Below are positions 48,775 through 59,556 of a DNA stretch of 64,000 nucleotides, piece by piece. The number at the start of each line of letters is the position of its first letter. The first letter of the stretch is position 1. The stretch is taken from NCBI GenBank assembly GCA_020049855.1, contig JAGVLJ010000001.1, positions 1 to 64,000 of the forward strand, read 5' to 3'. The notes beneath the pieces were generated by a model that saw only the letters and a program-made list of their open reading frames with translations, was not told the origin of the DNA and ran no database searches. This DNA is from Bacteroidia bacterium. Its GTDB lineage: Bacteria > Bacteroidota > Bacteroidia > UKL13-3. Both the position numbers and the translations under genes were made by a program.

Positions 48775-50275
48775 TTATTTTGTTAGAATTATTTTTCTGA
48801 CTAAACATTGTCCTGAGTACTCAGCCTTTAGGTAATAAACCCCGGCAGGCATTTGCTGCATAGCTACCTGTTGCTTCTGGTTTGCAGTTGCCGTAAGGGT
48901 TTTTATGGGTTTTCCCATCATATCAAGCAGGGTGAGCTGGTAACTTCCCTTCTTGCCACTCAAATATACAAAAATTTCAGACTTGGCCGGATTGGGAAAA
49001 ACCATCATTTCATACTTTCCGTTTACCGGAATATTTGAAAAGGATATACTATCAGCACCCTGCATGGGTAGCGCTGGTTTCATATCGTCCTCCGGTAAAA
49101 TGGGTTCCTCCAACAACTCTATCGTGAAAAGCTATATTACTGGCTATGTTACAACTGCCATTAGTTTCCAAATATACTCTACACAATAAAACGTTTGCAG
49201 TTGTTAGGTGCTCTAAGGATGATGTATTGGTTGGATCGTAATCAATTCCAACTCCAACAACATTATTACTACCTCCAGATATATCCATAACAGAGGGCTC
49301 GTAGTTGTCCCAAGAAATATTTGGTTCTACAAAAATTTTGCTGTTTGTAGAGACGTTTGTTCCAAATAACGCAGTATTGTACTGTATGAAAAAAGTTGCA
49401 CGTGATAGATATGTTCCGACTTGGTCACATTTAACATACACATCAAATTCAACATACTCCTTACTTGTTCCGGTGTTGCTAACACTCCCGTAATCAAACT
49501 CTATGAGATAAGGTGAGGCATTTGTTTTGCCCTTATATTGAACTTCAACTCCCGAGTGCGACATCCAATATTCTTCCTCGGTAACTCGATTTATTTTGAG
49601 TGATTCAAGCTTACTTCTTTTTTCGCTTTTTTTTTGCTGTGGGATTGACTGTTGCAAGGGGGTAGAATCGAAAGGCCCTGGAGCACATATTTTAGGGTTT
49701 GCCATTCCTTTTATCTTATCAAAATATGTTCGAAAATCATTGTAAGAATTGAACGTTCTCCCTTGAGATAATTTCAGTATACCAACTTCTTTAATAAAGA
49801 CTTCGTTTGTTATCATGCAGATGAAGCCATAATCTGCTCTTGTCCGAAATGGTACTGTAGCCTTTACAGGTTCTGTCTGTGGATTGTAATAATTCCTCAA
49901 ATTCTTTTTTAAAAAAAGAACCGAATATTTGAATGCTTCTCCGAATACAAGATCACTATCATCACCGTTTCTTGTAACCATGAATCGGTCAAATCCACCA
50001 GATCCTGTTTGCCGTGTAAGAACCTCAATTGTTCCACAATCAATAAGACCTTTGAATACTTTGAGTATTTTATATGTCCGTATTTGATATCGGTATTTCC
50101 ACGGATTATCCTTATCAGGATAGTACCTTTCTGAAAGCAGTTCCCCTTCAATAATGAAATCTGAAGACTGTTGCTGTTGATAAAGTAAGTAATTAGGGTC
50201 GGGATAGGATTGGCCAAGCACTTTGGCGCATACCGCTACGCTCAACAATAAGAAAGAAATTAATTTGGTTTTCAT
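48775..50275 (-). pseudogene. Secreted T9SS type A protein split by a frameshift (407-aa N-part 49052-50275; C-terminal sorting domain in ORF 48775-49116)
   Basis: N-part has signal peptide and cohesin-like region but ends without a sorting domain (THAGC*); the overlapping +1-frame ORF carries MMVFPNPAKSEIFVYLSGKKGSYQLTLLDMMGKPIKTL...GVYYLKAEYSGQCLVRKIILTK. Confidence 0.7.
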
Positions 50276-50329
50276 GTTTTTTATAAATTAATACCATCAA
50301 AGATGGGGCGGATTTTTTATAAAAACAAG

Positions 50330-50352
50330 CAATATTCCAAATTGGAATATTG
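50330..50352. promoter_or_regulatory. Palindromic operator, copy B (CAATATTCCAA-A-TTGGAATATTG)
   Basis: Perfect 11-bp arms around one central base, between divergent XRE gene and T9SS gene; core 19 bp identical to copy A. Confidence 0.8.
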
Positions 50353-50379
50353 AACAAAAAGCAGAACTTTGTGATATCT

Positions 50380-50760
50380 ATGATAACAACGATTGCACAA
50401 AAAATTATGGAATTGCGCCTTAAAAAAGGAATCTCCCAAAAAGACATGGCCGATAAAATAGGTATGGAGCAGTCGGGCTACTGCAAACTAGAACACAAAG
50501 GAGATAAAATTGCTTTTTGCACCGTAAAAAAGATATGCAGCGTATTAGAAATAGACCCCGTTTCGCTGATGATAGAACACAACCCTGAGCAACTCCGAAA
50601 CGATACGGATTTTAATGAGATACTACTTCATATTGCCTCTATAACTAATGCAGCCATTACCAACTACAGGGCATTGGTTGAAAACTATCGGCTACAGCAT
50701 TTGGCCGAGCGAAATTTATTAATTGAAAAAATAAGAGAGCTGCACGGGCTGCCGCACTAA
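50380..50760 (+). CDS. XRE-family HTH regulator with C-terminal extension
   Basis: MELRLKKGISQKDMADKIGMEQSGYCKLEHKGDKIAFCTVKKICSVLEIDPVSL, close paralogue of the 48074 ORF; ATG at 50380 preferred over the TTG at 50350. Confidence 0.9.
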   Translation: MITTIAQKIMELRLKKGISQKDMADKIGMEQSGYCKLEHKGDKIAFCTVKKICSVLEIDPVSLMIEHNPEQLRNDTDFNEILLHIASITNAAITNYRALVENYRLQHLAERNLLIEKIRELHGLPH

Positions 50761-50773
50761 AACCTCTTTCCGG

Positions 50774-51766
50774 TTACTTCTCCATAAACACCACCTCAAG
50801 CAATGTTTGTCCCACTGCCTTTAACGTGTTGCGGTCTATTACATCCATATTGTCGGCATGCGTGTGCCAGGCCGGATGAAACGTTCCAGAAGGGGCGCCC
50901 ATATTAAATTCTATAATATCAATGGTGGGGATTCCGGTAAGTTGATTCACATACAGGTGATCATCGGTAAGCCCGCTTTTGCGGAAATAATTAAAATAAC
51001 TTCCGTAACCAATTTCGTTGGCCACTCCCCATACTTTGCTTAAAATGCGCTCGGCAAAATTTACCGAAGTGTTTTCCCATACAAAACGGGCATCTTTTCC
51101 GCCAACCATATCGAGCAGAATGCCAAATTCAGCATGGTAGTCTTTTTTATGTTTGTTTTTACCCCAGTACTGCGACCCTAAACAGTAAGTATCTTCCTGC
51201 GGGGCAAAGGCACTTTCTTCGGGTTGTCCGTAGTCTTCGGCATCAAATAAAACAATATCTACTCCCACCTGCGGATGGTGTATTTTTAACTGGCGTGCTA
51301 TTTCAAGCAACACCCCCACTCCGCTTCCTCCGTCATTGGCACCCAGTATGGGTTCGTTTTTTCGCGAGGTATCCTGGTCGGCAAAGGGGCGGGTGTCCCA
51401 ATGAGCACACAATAAAATGCGTTTAGCTGCCTGCGGATTAAACTCGGCAATAAAATTTACCGAGTTGAGCATTTTGCCGTCAAAAGCCCTGAGGGCGGCT
51501 GTTTGTTCAATTACGTTATCGGCATATTTTTTTAACTCGGTTGCCAGCCAGCGGGCGCATTCGGTATGTCCTTTGCTATTGGGGTTTCGCGGACCAAACT
51601 GCACTTGCTTTGCTACAAACCAATAAGCCGAATCGGCATTAAACGCGGGGGCCGAAAGTTTGGGTGCTTCGGCTTGCTGCACCACTGGCGGAGGTGCTTT
51701 TTTTTCTTTTTCGCAAGCGGAAAAAACCAGTGCCAGCACAAAAAATAATACCCGACTTTTACTCAT
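50774..51766 (-). CDS. M28 family peptidase (glutaminyl-cyclase-like), lipoprotein
   Basis: Lipobox LVFSAC; LLCAHWDTRPFADQD, GANDGGSGVGVLLEIARQL, VLFDAEDYG, GIPTIDIIEF. Confidence 0.88.
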   Translation of the reverse strand: MSKSRVLFFVLALVFSACEKEKKAPPPVVQQAEAPKLSAPAFNADSAYWFVAKQVQFGPRNPNSKGHTECARWLATELKKYADNVIEQTAALRAFDGKMLNSVNFIAEFNPQAAKRILLCAHWDTRPFADQDTSRKNEPILGANDGGSGVGVLLEIARQLKIHHPQVGVDIVLFDAEDYGQPEESAFAPQEDTYCLGSQYWGKNKHKKDYHAEFGILLDMVGGKDARFVWENTSVNFAERILSKVWGVANEIGYGSYFNYFRKSGLTDDHLYVNQLTGIPTIDIIEFNMGAPSGTFHPAWHTHADNMDVIDRNTLKAVGQTLLEVVFMEK

Positions 51767-51794
51767 CTTTATAGAGGTAGTTGATAAACGCTGA

Positions 51795-53288
51795 TTAATT
51801 GGTGATGGTATAGGATGCTCCGTCTTTTCCGTCTTTTATTTCAAACCCCGCACGCTTCAATTCATCCCGTATATGGTCGCTGGTTTTAAAATCTTTGTTT
51901 GCCTTGGCCGCACTGCGCATGTCAAAAATCAGTTGCATCAGTCCATCTATTTTATCGTTATTCACTGCTTTTTCTTCGGCTAAACCCAGCACCCCAAACA
52001 CCATTTCGTTCATCAGTTTGCTCAGTTCTTCTTTATCGGCTGCGGTGATGCTTTCTTTCCCATCGTTTATGCTGTTAATCATGCGCACCGCTTCAAACAA
52101 ATGAGCCAGCGCAATGGGTGTATTGAAGTCATCGTTCATGGCCTCATACATGTTTTTGCCGAGTTCCGCGCAGTTAACCGTTGATTGCTTGCTTACTTTT
52201 AAATCCGGTATAAGTTTCATGGCATTCATCAGCCGGGCGAAACCTTTCTCTGCTGCCTGCAATGCTTCATTGCTAAAATCAAGGGTACTGCGGTAGTGAG
52301 CCTGCAACATAAAAAAACGAACCGTCATAGGGCTGTAACCTTTATCAAGCAACTTGTGGTTTCCGCTAAACAACTCATTTGGCAAAAACGAATTACCAAG
52401 TGACTTACTCATTTTTTGTCCATTTACCGTTAGCATATTGGTGTGAATCCAAACCCTTGCCGGAGACTTATGGTGGCAGGCAATATTCTGTGCTATTTCA
52501 TTGGTGTGGTGGGTGGGCACAAGGTCCATTCCTCCTCCGTGAATATCGAATTCCTCGCCAAGGTATTTTGAACTCATGGCCGAACATTCCAGGTGCCATC
52601 CGGGAAAACCTTCCCCCCACGGACTGGGCCAGCGCATAATATGTTCGGGTTTGGCTTTAATCCACAGGGCAAAATCCAGGCGGCCTTTTTTCTCCTCCTG
52701 TCCGTCAAGTTCGCGGGTATTGTTCAGCAACTCTTCCAGGTTTCGGTTAGACAGGGCGGTATATGAAAACTCCTTTGCAAATTTTTCGACATCAAAATAA
52801 ACCGACCCGTTACTTTCGTAAGCATATCCGTTGGCCAGAATTTTTTTGGTCATTTCAATCTGCTCAATAATATGGGCGGTAGCGGTAGGCTCAATGCTTG
52901 GCGGAAGTGTATTGAACAACCGCATTACTTCATGAAAATCGTAGGTATAACGTTGCACAATTTCCATGGGTTCCAATTGTTCCAAACGGGCCTTTTTGCT
53001 TACCTTATCTTCCCCTTCATCGGCATCACTTTCCAGGTGACCGGCATCGGTAATATTGCGCACATACCTGACTTTGTACCCCAAATGAGTGAGGTACCTG
53101 AACATTACATCGAACGAAATAAAGGTGCGTGCATTGCCTAAGTGGGCATTGCTGTAAACGGTAGGGCCGCATACATACATTCCTACAAAAGGAGCGTGAA
53201 TGGGTTTAAAGGTTTCCGTTTGGCGGGAAAGTGTATTGTAAATTTTAAGAGCTGTATGGGTCAAAATTCTTCGTTTTAAGAAGCGCAA
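51795..53288 (-). CDS. cysS: Cysteine--tRNA ligase
   Basis: [74 protein letters not shown]. Confidence 0.95.
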   Translation of the reverse strand: MRFLKRRILTHTALKIYNTLSRQTETFKPIHAPFVGMYVCGPTVYSNAHLGNARTFISFDVMFRYLTHLGYKVRYVRNITDAGHLESDADEGEDKVSKKARLEQLEPMEIVQRYTYDFHEVMRLFNTLPPSIEPTATAHIIEQIEMTKKILANGYAYESNGSVYFDVEKFAKEFSYTALSNRNLEELLNNTRELDGQEEKKGRLDFALWIKAKPEHIMRWPSPWGEGFPGWHLECSAMSSKYLGEEFDIHGGGMDLVPTHHTNEIAQNIACHHKSPARVWIHTNMLTVNGQKMSKSLGNSFLPNELFSGNHKLLDKGYSPMTVRFFMLQAHYRSTLDFSNEALQAAEKGFARLMNAMKLIPDLKVSKQSTVNCAELGKNMYEAMNDDFNTPIALAHLFEAVRMINSINDGKESITAADKEELSKLMNEMVFGVLGLAEEKAVNNDKIDGLMQLIFDMRSAAKANKDFKTSDHIRDELKRAGFEIKDGKDGASYTITN

Positions 53289-53309
53289 ATCTACACAATA
53301 AACCCTGTT

Positions 53310-54071
53310 TTACCTGATTACTTTATGGGTAATTCTATACCCCACCGAAAGGTTTAGGCCAATGTTTTTTAGCCTCGAATTGGTTGCTCCTGCATTTGCT
53401 ACAAACACTTTGGTAAAATAGTACTTGTAGTAAGGGATAATACGCAGTTGTATTTTTTTACTCAACTGGCGTTCGTAGCCTGCCCCCAGGTATCCGCCTA
53501 CTGCAAACGAGGCAAGGGAGCCCCTCTGTGCAATGCTTATTTTTCCTTTGGCTACCGTTGTTCCGCTGCCGGCTTCCTTGGTATATATTTTTTCGGTGGC
53601 ATCGTAATATTTTTCGGCATAAAGTCCTCCGGTAATACAAAACAACCATGTTTTTTTCCACGGAGGGGTAAATGTGTAGGTAAGCAAAAACGGTGCACCA
53701 AAATATTTGTACAACCTTACTTTTTTTGTGGTAACAAATGGAACGGAAGACGTGTCGGCAATTGCGGAATTGGTTCGAATATCTTTTTCTCCGGGATTGG
53801 TATAATACCCTCCTACCGTGAATTTAAAATTTTTAGAAACAAGATATGAAACAGTAAGCCCAATAGCTGTGGCAATTTTTGCTTTTTCATGCTTATCTCT
53901 GTCTGTTTTTACAGCCTCTCCTCCGGGGTTAGCAAACACCTTACTATTAGAATAGATTGGATCGAAGTGCAGTGCAAACTGAAGATGATCGGTTAGTCTT
54001 AACTGAGAAAAGCTCTGAAAAACAGTCAGCAGGAAAACAGTAAGCAGGAAAAATTTTTTGCCGGGGTTCAT
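53310..54071 (-). CDS. Outer-membrane beta-barrel hypothetical protein
   Basis: Signal peptide MNPGKKFFLLTVFLLTVFQSFSQ from the internal ATG; barrel-like beta pattern. Confidence 0.6.
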   Translation of the reverse strand: MNPGKKFFLLTVFLLTVFQSFSQLRLTDHLQFALHFDPIYSNSKVFANPGGEAVKTDRDKHEKAKIATAIGLTVSYLVSKNFKFTVGGYYTNPGEKDIRTNSAIADTSSVPFVTTKKVRLYKYFGAPFLLTYTFTPPWKKTWLFCITGGLYAEKYYDATEKIYTKEAGSGTTVAKGKISIAQRGSLASFAVGGYLGAGYERQLSKKIQLRIIPYYKYYFTKVFVANAGATNSRLKNIGLNLSVGYRITHKVIR

Positions 54072-54183
54072 TTTTGTACTCTTCAAAATTAGCATTTGTC
54101 GGTGGTTTTTGCTCAATCGCTTTTTTGCCCGCAATATGGCCGAAATCCCTTAAACTTGCGGTTCTCTTTTTAAAATTATTGAA

Positions 54184-56340
54184 ATGAAAAAAATAAGTAC
54201 CGCGCTCTTTGCTTTGCTCATGGCTATAAACACATTGAAGGCCGATGAGGGTATGTGGATTCCTATGTTATTGAAAGGGTATCCGGCCGACCAAATGGCC
54301 AAAATGGGGTTAAAACTTACGCCCGAACAAATTTATGACATCAACCACTCGAGTATGAAAGATGCCATTGCTTGGTTCAACAACGGGTGTACTTCCGAAA
54401 TTATCTCCGACCAAGGTTTATTACTCACTAACCACCACTGCGGATACGGAGCAATTCAAAGCCTAAGTACGGACAATAATAATATTCTGAAATATGGTTT
54501 CTGGGCCAAAAACACCAAACAGGAGTTGTTTAATACCGGGGTTTCCATTTCTATTTTAGTACGTATGGAAGATATATCGGCACAGATAAACACGGCATTG
54601 GCCGGAGTAAGCCCTGATAAGTACAACGCCAAATTTGCCGAAGTAGTAAAACCCATCATTGAGAAAGCCAAAAAAGAAGGCGTGGGTTATGATGCCACTG
54701 TTCGTAGTTTTTATAAAGGAAATGAGTTCTATTTATTCGTGTTTGAAAAATTTACCGATGTGCGTTTAGTTGGAACTCCACCTGAGGCTATTGGAAAATT
54801 TGGGGGCGATACCGACAACTGGATGTGGCCCCGTCACACCGGAGATTTTTCGATGTTTCGCATTTATGCCAACAAAGATAATAAGCCTGCCGCCTATAGT
54901 CCCGATAATATACCCTACAAGCCACGTCATTCACTGCCCGTTTCCATTAAAGGAGTAAAAGATGGAGACTTTGCTATGGTTTACGGATTTCCGGGTCGAA
55001 CCAACCGCTACGAAACCTCGTATGGAGTAAAATTGGCAATTGACGAAAACAATCCGGCAATTGTAAAATTACGTACCAAGCGACTTGAACTGATGAAAGA
55101 ACAAATGGATGCCGACTCCAGTGTTGACCTTCAACTTTCTTCGCGCTATGCACAAATTGCCAATTACTGGAAATACTATATTGGCCAAACCGAACAACTG
55201 AAACGGCTAAAAGTGTATGAGCAAAAAGCTGCCGAAGAAGCGGAATTTCAAAAATGGGCAACCGACAAAACCGAATACAAAAATGTACTTGCCAACATTA
55301 AAACGGCTACCGAGGCATTTCGTCCGTACAGCTTGCACGGCACTTACCTGAACGAAGGTATTTACGCCTCTACCCTTGTAAATGTAGCTTCTATGTTTAT
55401 GAGTTGGGAAAAAGCGGCAACCGATACCTCCATGAAACGATTGGGAACCGACACTTCGGCTATGCATAAAGCTATCGAAAGCATAAGCGCTTCGCTTGTT
55501 GCTTCCTATAAACTGATGAATAAGGCATCGGATAAAAAAATTTTTGCCGCTATGCTTTGGTATTTTTATAAAGACATTCCTAAAGAGCAACACCCGGCAC
55601 TTTTAAAAACTATATTCAAAAAAGGAGACAAGGAAGAGGCTAAAGCATTTGCCAAAATGATTTTTGAAAAATCTATGTTCAGCGATTCGGCAAAAGTGCG
55701 TACCTTCTTAGCTAAACCATCATTGAGAAAATTGCAGAAAGACCCCGCCTTTCGCTATATCAAAGCCTTTACTGATAACTATAATAACAACTACCTGAAG
55801 TATGCTAAAGACTACATTCAGGTAATTACTGCCGAGGGGAAAGCCTACATGAAAGCCCTGAGGGAAATGCAACCCAATAAAGTGTTTTACCCCGATGCCA
55901 ATAGCACCCTACGCCTTACCTACGGAACCGTAAAAAGCTACGATGGTAAAGATGCGGTACACTACGAGTACATGACCCACCTGAGTGGGGTAATGGAAAA
56001 AGAACAGCCGGGTGATGATGAATTTGAAGTGCCCGCCAAACTAAAACAACTATATCAGAAAAAAGATTTTGGCCGCTATGCCGAAAACGGGGATGTACCG
56101 GTAGCATTTATTACTACCACCGATATTACCGGAGGAAACTCAGGCAGTCCAGTGATTAATGGTAACGGGGAACTTATCGGATTGGCATTTGATGGTAACT
56201 GGGAGGCCATGAGTGGCGATATTGCCTTCGACCCTAAATATAAACGTACCATCAGCGTAGATATTCGTTACGTGCTTTTTATTGTTGAAAAATATGGAGA
56301 AGCGGCAAACCTGATTGACGAAATTAAACTCGTAAATTAA
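54184..56340 (+). CDS. S46 family dipeptidyl-peptidase
   Basis: GCTSEIISDQGLLLTNHHCGYGAIQSLS (His) and ITGGNSGSPVINGNGELIGLAFDGNWEAMSGD (Ser); DTDNWMWPRHTGDFSMFRIY. Confidence 0.93.
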   Translation: MKKISTALFALLMAINTLKADEGMWIPMLLKGYPADQMAKMGLKLTPEQIYDINHSSMKDAIAWFNNGCTSEIISDQGLLLTNHHCGYGAIQSLSTDNNNILKYGFWAKNTKQELFNTGVSISILVRMEDISAQINTALAGVSPDKYNAKFAEVVKPIIEKAKKEGVGYDATVRSFYKGNEFYLFVFEKFTDVRLVGTPPEAIGKFGGDTDNWMWPRHTGDFSMFRIYANKDNKPAAYSPDNIPYKPRHSLPVSIKGVKDGDFAMVYGFPGRTNRYETSYGVKLAIDENNPAIVKLRTKRLELMKEQMDADSSVDLQLSSRYAQIANYWKYYIGQTEQLKRLKVYEQKAAEEAEFQKWATDKTEYKNVLANIKTATEAFRPYSLHGTYLNEGIYASTLVNVASMFMSWEKAATDTSMKRLGTDTSAMHKAIESISASLVASYKLMNKASDKKIFAAMLWYFYKDIPKEQHPALLKTIFKKGDKEEAKAFAKMIFEKSMFSDSAKVRTFLAKPSLRKLQKDPAFRYIKAFTDNYNNNYLKYAKDYIQVITAEGKAYMKALREMQPNKVFYPDANSTLRLTYGTVKSYDGKDAVHYEYMTHLSGVMEKEQPGDDEFEVPAKLKQLYQKKDFGRYAENGDVPVAFITTTDITGGNSGSPVINGNGELIGLAFDGNWEAMSGDIAFDPKYKRTISVDIRYVLFIVEKYGEAANLIDEIKLVN

Positions 56341-56360
56341 TTTTTGCCTAACCCTTAACA

Positions 56361-56394
56361 AAAAACTCCGACCGTTTAATGGTCGGAGTTTTTT
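56361..56394. terminator. Bidirectional intrinsic terminator after the S46 peptidase gene
   Basis: AAAAACTCCGACC gtttaat GGTCGGAGTTTTTT. Confidence 0.88.
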
Positions 56395-56419
56395 GTTTTA
56401 CTAATAAGCATGTCATCAC

Positions 56420-56737
56420 CTATCGGCAATCTCTAGCTTCGGTTTTACACGCTGCAATAATTACAGTGTCCTGATTACTCATGCTTCCTCCGGTTAAACT
56501 CACCGATTGCAAAGTATGGACACCTGCCGGTAAAGAGTAGCTTACCGTTTTACTAGGATCAAGCGAACCATAATTTGTTCCATCAATCAAAATCTTTTGA
56601 GCGGTGTTAGCCGAAGTATTAGAAACCTTAAGAACTCCATAACCCGGACGAGGGCAATTGTCATCTTTTTTGTCCATTGTACAGGAGTCTCCAAAAATAA
56701 TAAACAGCCCCAATGTCATTAGTGTAATCGCCTTCAT
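56420..56737 (-). CDS. Small PEGA-like lipoprotein
   Basis: Lipobox IFGDSC; LKVSNTSANTAQKILIDGTNYGSLDPSKTVSYSLPAGVHTLQ. Confidence 0.6.
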   Translation of the reverse strand: MKAITLMTLGLFIIFGDSCTMDKKDDNCPRPGYGVLKVSNTSANTAQKILIDGTNYGSLDPSKTVSYSLPAGVHTLQSVSLTGGSMSNQDTVIIAACKTEARDCR

Positions 56738-56840
56738 TTTTATTTAAAATTATGTTGTAGTTCAAAAAACAAAGCTACTACTGCCTGCTAGGGTATCTTA
56801 TGACTTTATTTAGTTTTCGGATTGATTAATATCAGTTATC

Positions 56841-56876
56841 CCGATCCAATACAAGGGTTGTATTGGATCGGTTTTT
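56841..56876 (+). terminator. Strong hairpin with T-tract on + strand
   Basis: 14-bp perfect arms CCGATCCAATACAA-GGG-TTGTATTGGATCGG followed by TTTTT. Confidence 0.6.
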
Positions 56877-56902
56877 GACAGCAGATCTTCTGCCCATCGG
56901 TT

Positions 56903-59488
56903 TTATTTCGTATCAGACTTTACTACCAAACGTCTTATGTAGGCTTGCCCGTTGGTATCGGCTTTAATAAAATAAATTCCCGAGGTCATTCCATCAATAG
57001 TCATCCCGGTTTTCTTTTCGTTAGTTTGCCTGTCCGCAACCTGTTCCCCGTTTACGTTAAAAAGGGTTATTCGTTTAATAGTTTCCTCACATTCAACAGT
57101 AAACATAGTAGCTGCGGGATTGGGATAAACCAGAAACGTTTGTTGCGTGGCTCCCGGCATAGTGGCCACACCTGTACTGAACGTGACATTGAGGTACACA
57201 TCGGCCGGCTCCGAGAGGCTCATGCCATCATACACGCAATATTGAAAACTGTCCTGTCCCATAAATCCGGCATCGGCTGTATAGGTAAACGATCCATTTT
57301 TATTCAGCGTAAGGTTGCCATGTGCGGGAGTTGTAATCATCACAGCTTCGAGTACGTTGCCATCCATGTCAAAATCATTTTTCATTACCCCGTTGGCCGC
57401 GTTTATCTGCACGGGTGTTAGTGTATTCAACACTGCGTATTGATCGCATACTGCATTCGCTTTACTGTTGAACAACGGCAGCTGATTTTTCATAACATAA
57501 TACGAAGTTTTTAATACTTCCTGCACATCAAGAGCCGTGTTCCACAATGGCCAACTGAAGCGGGCAGATGGTGTTAGGGAAAATCCATGATAAAATACCG
57601 TTATCGAAATCCCGTCAGATGTGGTGTCTTTGGCTCCAGCTATATCTTTATAATCATGAAACACCTTCATTTTATCGGGGGCGGTAAATTGCAGGTAATT
57701 CCAAGGAAGTTTGATGTCTATATAGCCATCGTAAATAGTTATCGCATCTTTTGATGAGGCTAATAATCCTCCTTTATTTACTTGCAGACTGCCTATATAC
57801 TGCACATCAGAGTACACATAGTTATTGCGCATACGCACCAGATTCCATTTACCCCCGTTGCTTACTATTGAGTGGAATAACTGAGCAGGAGTGGTTAAAT
57901 TATGCCATATACCAAACAAATCATAGGCTTCGGTTACAAAAAGATCGGCCGAATAATTGGTAATTCGCAGGGCAAACTCAGCACGGTTGCTTACTGTTTG
58001 TCCTTCAGGAAGAATTGATTCGCCCAGAGATGCGGCATAGGTATCGAACGTAATCCAGATCGTATCGGGCAACGCCATGGCTTGCGCCAAATCCAGGCGT
58101 AACTTAAAAAAATCATAATCAGCCCCGGCCTTAATTGTTGTAACCGATGAGCCGGGAGAAAAACTTTGCCAGTTTTGCAGGTTGTTTTGTTTTTGAAAAC
58201 TTACCAACCCAAAGTTCTGTTCGGCCGAAGATAGGTTATGCCATAGGATGCGGCTGTCGGCATCATAATCCAAAGGGTCGGCTATCCAGGTACGTTTAAA
58301 CCATTCATCAATCCAGGAAAAAACTATCCCTCCACCGCATCCGGCTGTTTGTAAATTGTGCAGCATTCGCATATTGTTTTCTCCCTGTTGCCGTTCATCA
58401 AAACCACCATGGTGCATACCACTTTGTGCAAAACGAGCCACTACCCAACTGGATGGCACACCGTACTCACCAATAATAAGCGGAAATTTTTTGTATGCTT
58501 GTTTTAAAAAGGTCAGGTATCCTAGGTAACTGTTTTGACCAATATCATCAGTAAAATTTGCATATCTGGGGTCGTTGCTCACAAAATCGGGATAATAGGG
58601 ATAGGCGTGATAGCTGGCAAAATAACCTGCGGGAGCCAGGCTTATATCAAGATTAGATACATTTATCGAAACGGTATCTTCGCCTCGGCTCGGCTCTTCG
58701 GGGTGGGCAATAGGATCAAGCGTAGGCCAGCTTGAAAAACTTACAGGCCGCATGGTTTGATAATATTGATACTCGTAAGTAACCAAATGGTTTAGTCGCT
58801 CGGCAATCCAGGCCTCGGCAGGGGTGGCTCCGGCAATAGAGATACGTGGCCCTGTAAAAGCACTGATGCCTGCATGATTCCTGTTGGCGTTTAAAACCTC
58901 AATCGGAAAAACCTCACGACCGGCAATATATCCCATCACCCATTTCGACACATCGGTGGCATAAGTTCCCCAGGCTTTTCCAACCCGTTGTGCAATAAAT
59001 TTATTTCCGTGTATGCAGTCAATATTGTCATTTATTTCCTGATCAAAAACAGAAGTAAGCTCATATACGTCCTGTTGGTAATTGGGAACATCTTCATCAA
59101 GCCATACCTCTTGAAAAATATACATTGGATTTTGCGGGTTGGCGTCATTAATTGAATCAAGTACCTGATAAAAATGTGGCATATGCAGCGTGTACAACCG
59201 TATCACATTAAACCCGGCAGCTTTCATCTTCACAATCCAGTTTACATATTGCTGCCTTGGTACATCCATTTCTCCAGGGAACTTTCCGGGAACCGATGCC
59301 CCTAAATTAATTCCTTTTACAAAAAAAGGAACATACTTGCTGCCATTCCACACCGTCAGGTGAAGAGAGTCGACACTAAACGGAACCGAATCATTAGGAT
59401 TGCATCCCGTGGCCGAAACGCGCAGGGCAGCCAATAACAAAACAAATAATGTGTTAATTTTTTTCATGTGGTGTGTTAAGTTTTTCAA
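56903..59488 (-). CDS. Secreted TIM-barrel glycosidase-like protein with cadherin/Ig-like module and T9SS sorting domain
   Basis: FFVKGINLGASVPGKFPGEMDVPRQQYVNWIVKMKAAGFNVIRLYTLH...LIIGEYGVPSSW; DSFQYCVYDGMSLSEPADVYLNV; CTD FLVYPNPAATMFTVECEETIKRITLFNVNGEQV...RRLVVK. Confidence 0.7.
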   Translation of the reverse strand: MKNLTHHMKKINTLFVLLLAALRVSATGCNPNDSVPFSVDSLHLTVWNGSKYVPFFVKGINLGASVPGKFPGEMDVPRQQYVNWIVKMKAAGFNVIRLYTLHMPHFYQVLDSINDANPQNPMYIFQEVWLDEDVPNYQQDVYELTSVFDQEINDNIDCIHGNKFIAQRVGKAWGTYATDVSKWVMGYIAGREVFPIEVLNANRNHAGISAFTGPRISIAGATPAEAWIAERLNHLVTYEYQYYQTMRPVSFSSWPTLDPIAHPEEPSRGEDTVSINVSNLDISLAPAGYFASYHAYPYYPDFVSNDPRYANFTDDIGQNSYLGYLTFLKQAYKKFPLIIGEYGVPSSWVVARFAQSGMHHGGFDERQQGENNMRMLHNLQTAGCGGGIVFSWIDEWFKRTWIADPLDYDADSRILWHNLSSAEQNFGLVSFQKQNNLQNWQSFSPGSSVTTIKAGADYDFFKLRLDLAQAMALPDTIWITFDTYAASLGESILPEGQTVSNRAEFALRITNYSADLFVTEAYDLFGIWHNLTTPAQLFHSIVSNGGKWNLVRMRNNYVYSDVQYIGSLQVNKGGLLASSKDAITIYDGYIDIKLPWNYLQFTAPDKMKVFHDYKDIAGAKDTTSDGISITVFYHGFSLTPSARFSWPLWNTALDVQEVLKTSYYVMKNQLPLFNSKANAVCDQYAVLNTLTPVQINAANGVMKNDFDMDGNVLEAVMITTPAHGNLTLNKNGSFTYTADAGFMGQDSFQYCVYDGMSLSEPADVYLNVTFSTGVATMPGATQQTFLVYPNPAATMFTVECEETIKRITLFNVNGEQVADRQTNEKKTGMTIDGMTSGIYFIKADTNGQAYIRRLVVKSDTK

Positions 59489-59556
59489 AATACCCCAATC
59501 TAATGCAAGTGTAGTGTGTTATTCGGTAAAACCCGATTTTTGCGTGTTAAGTATTT

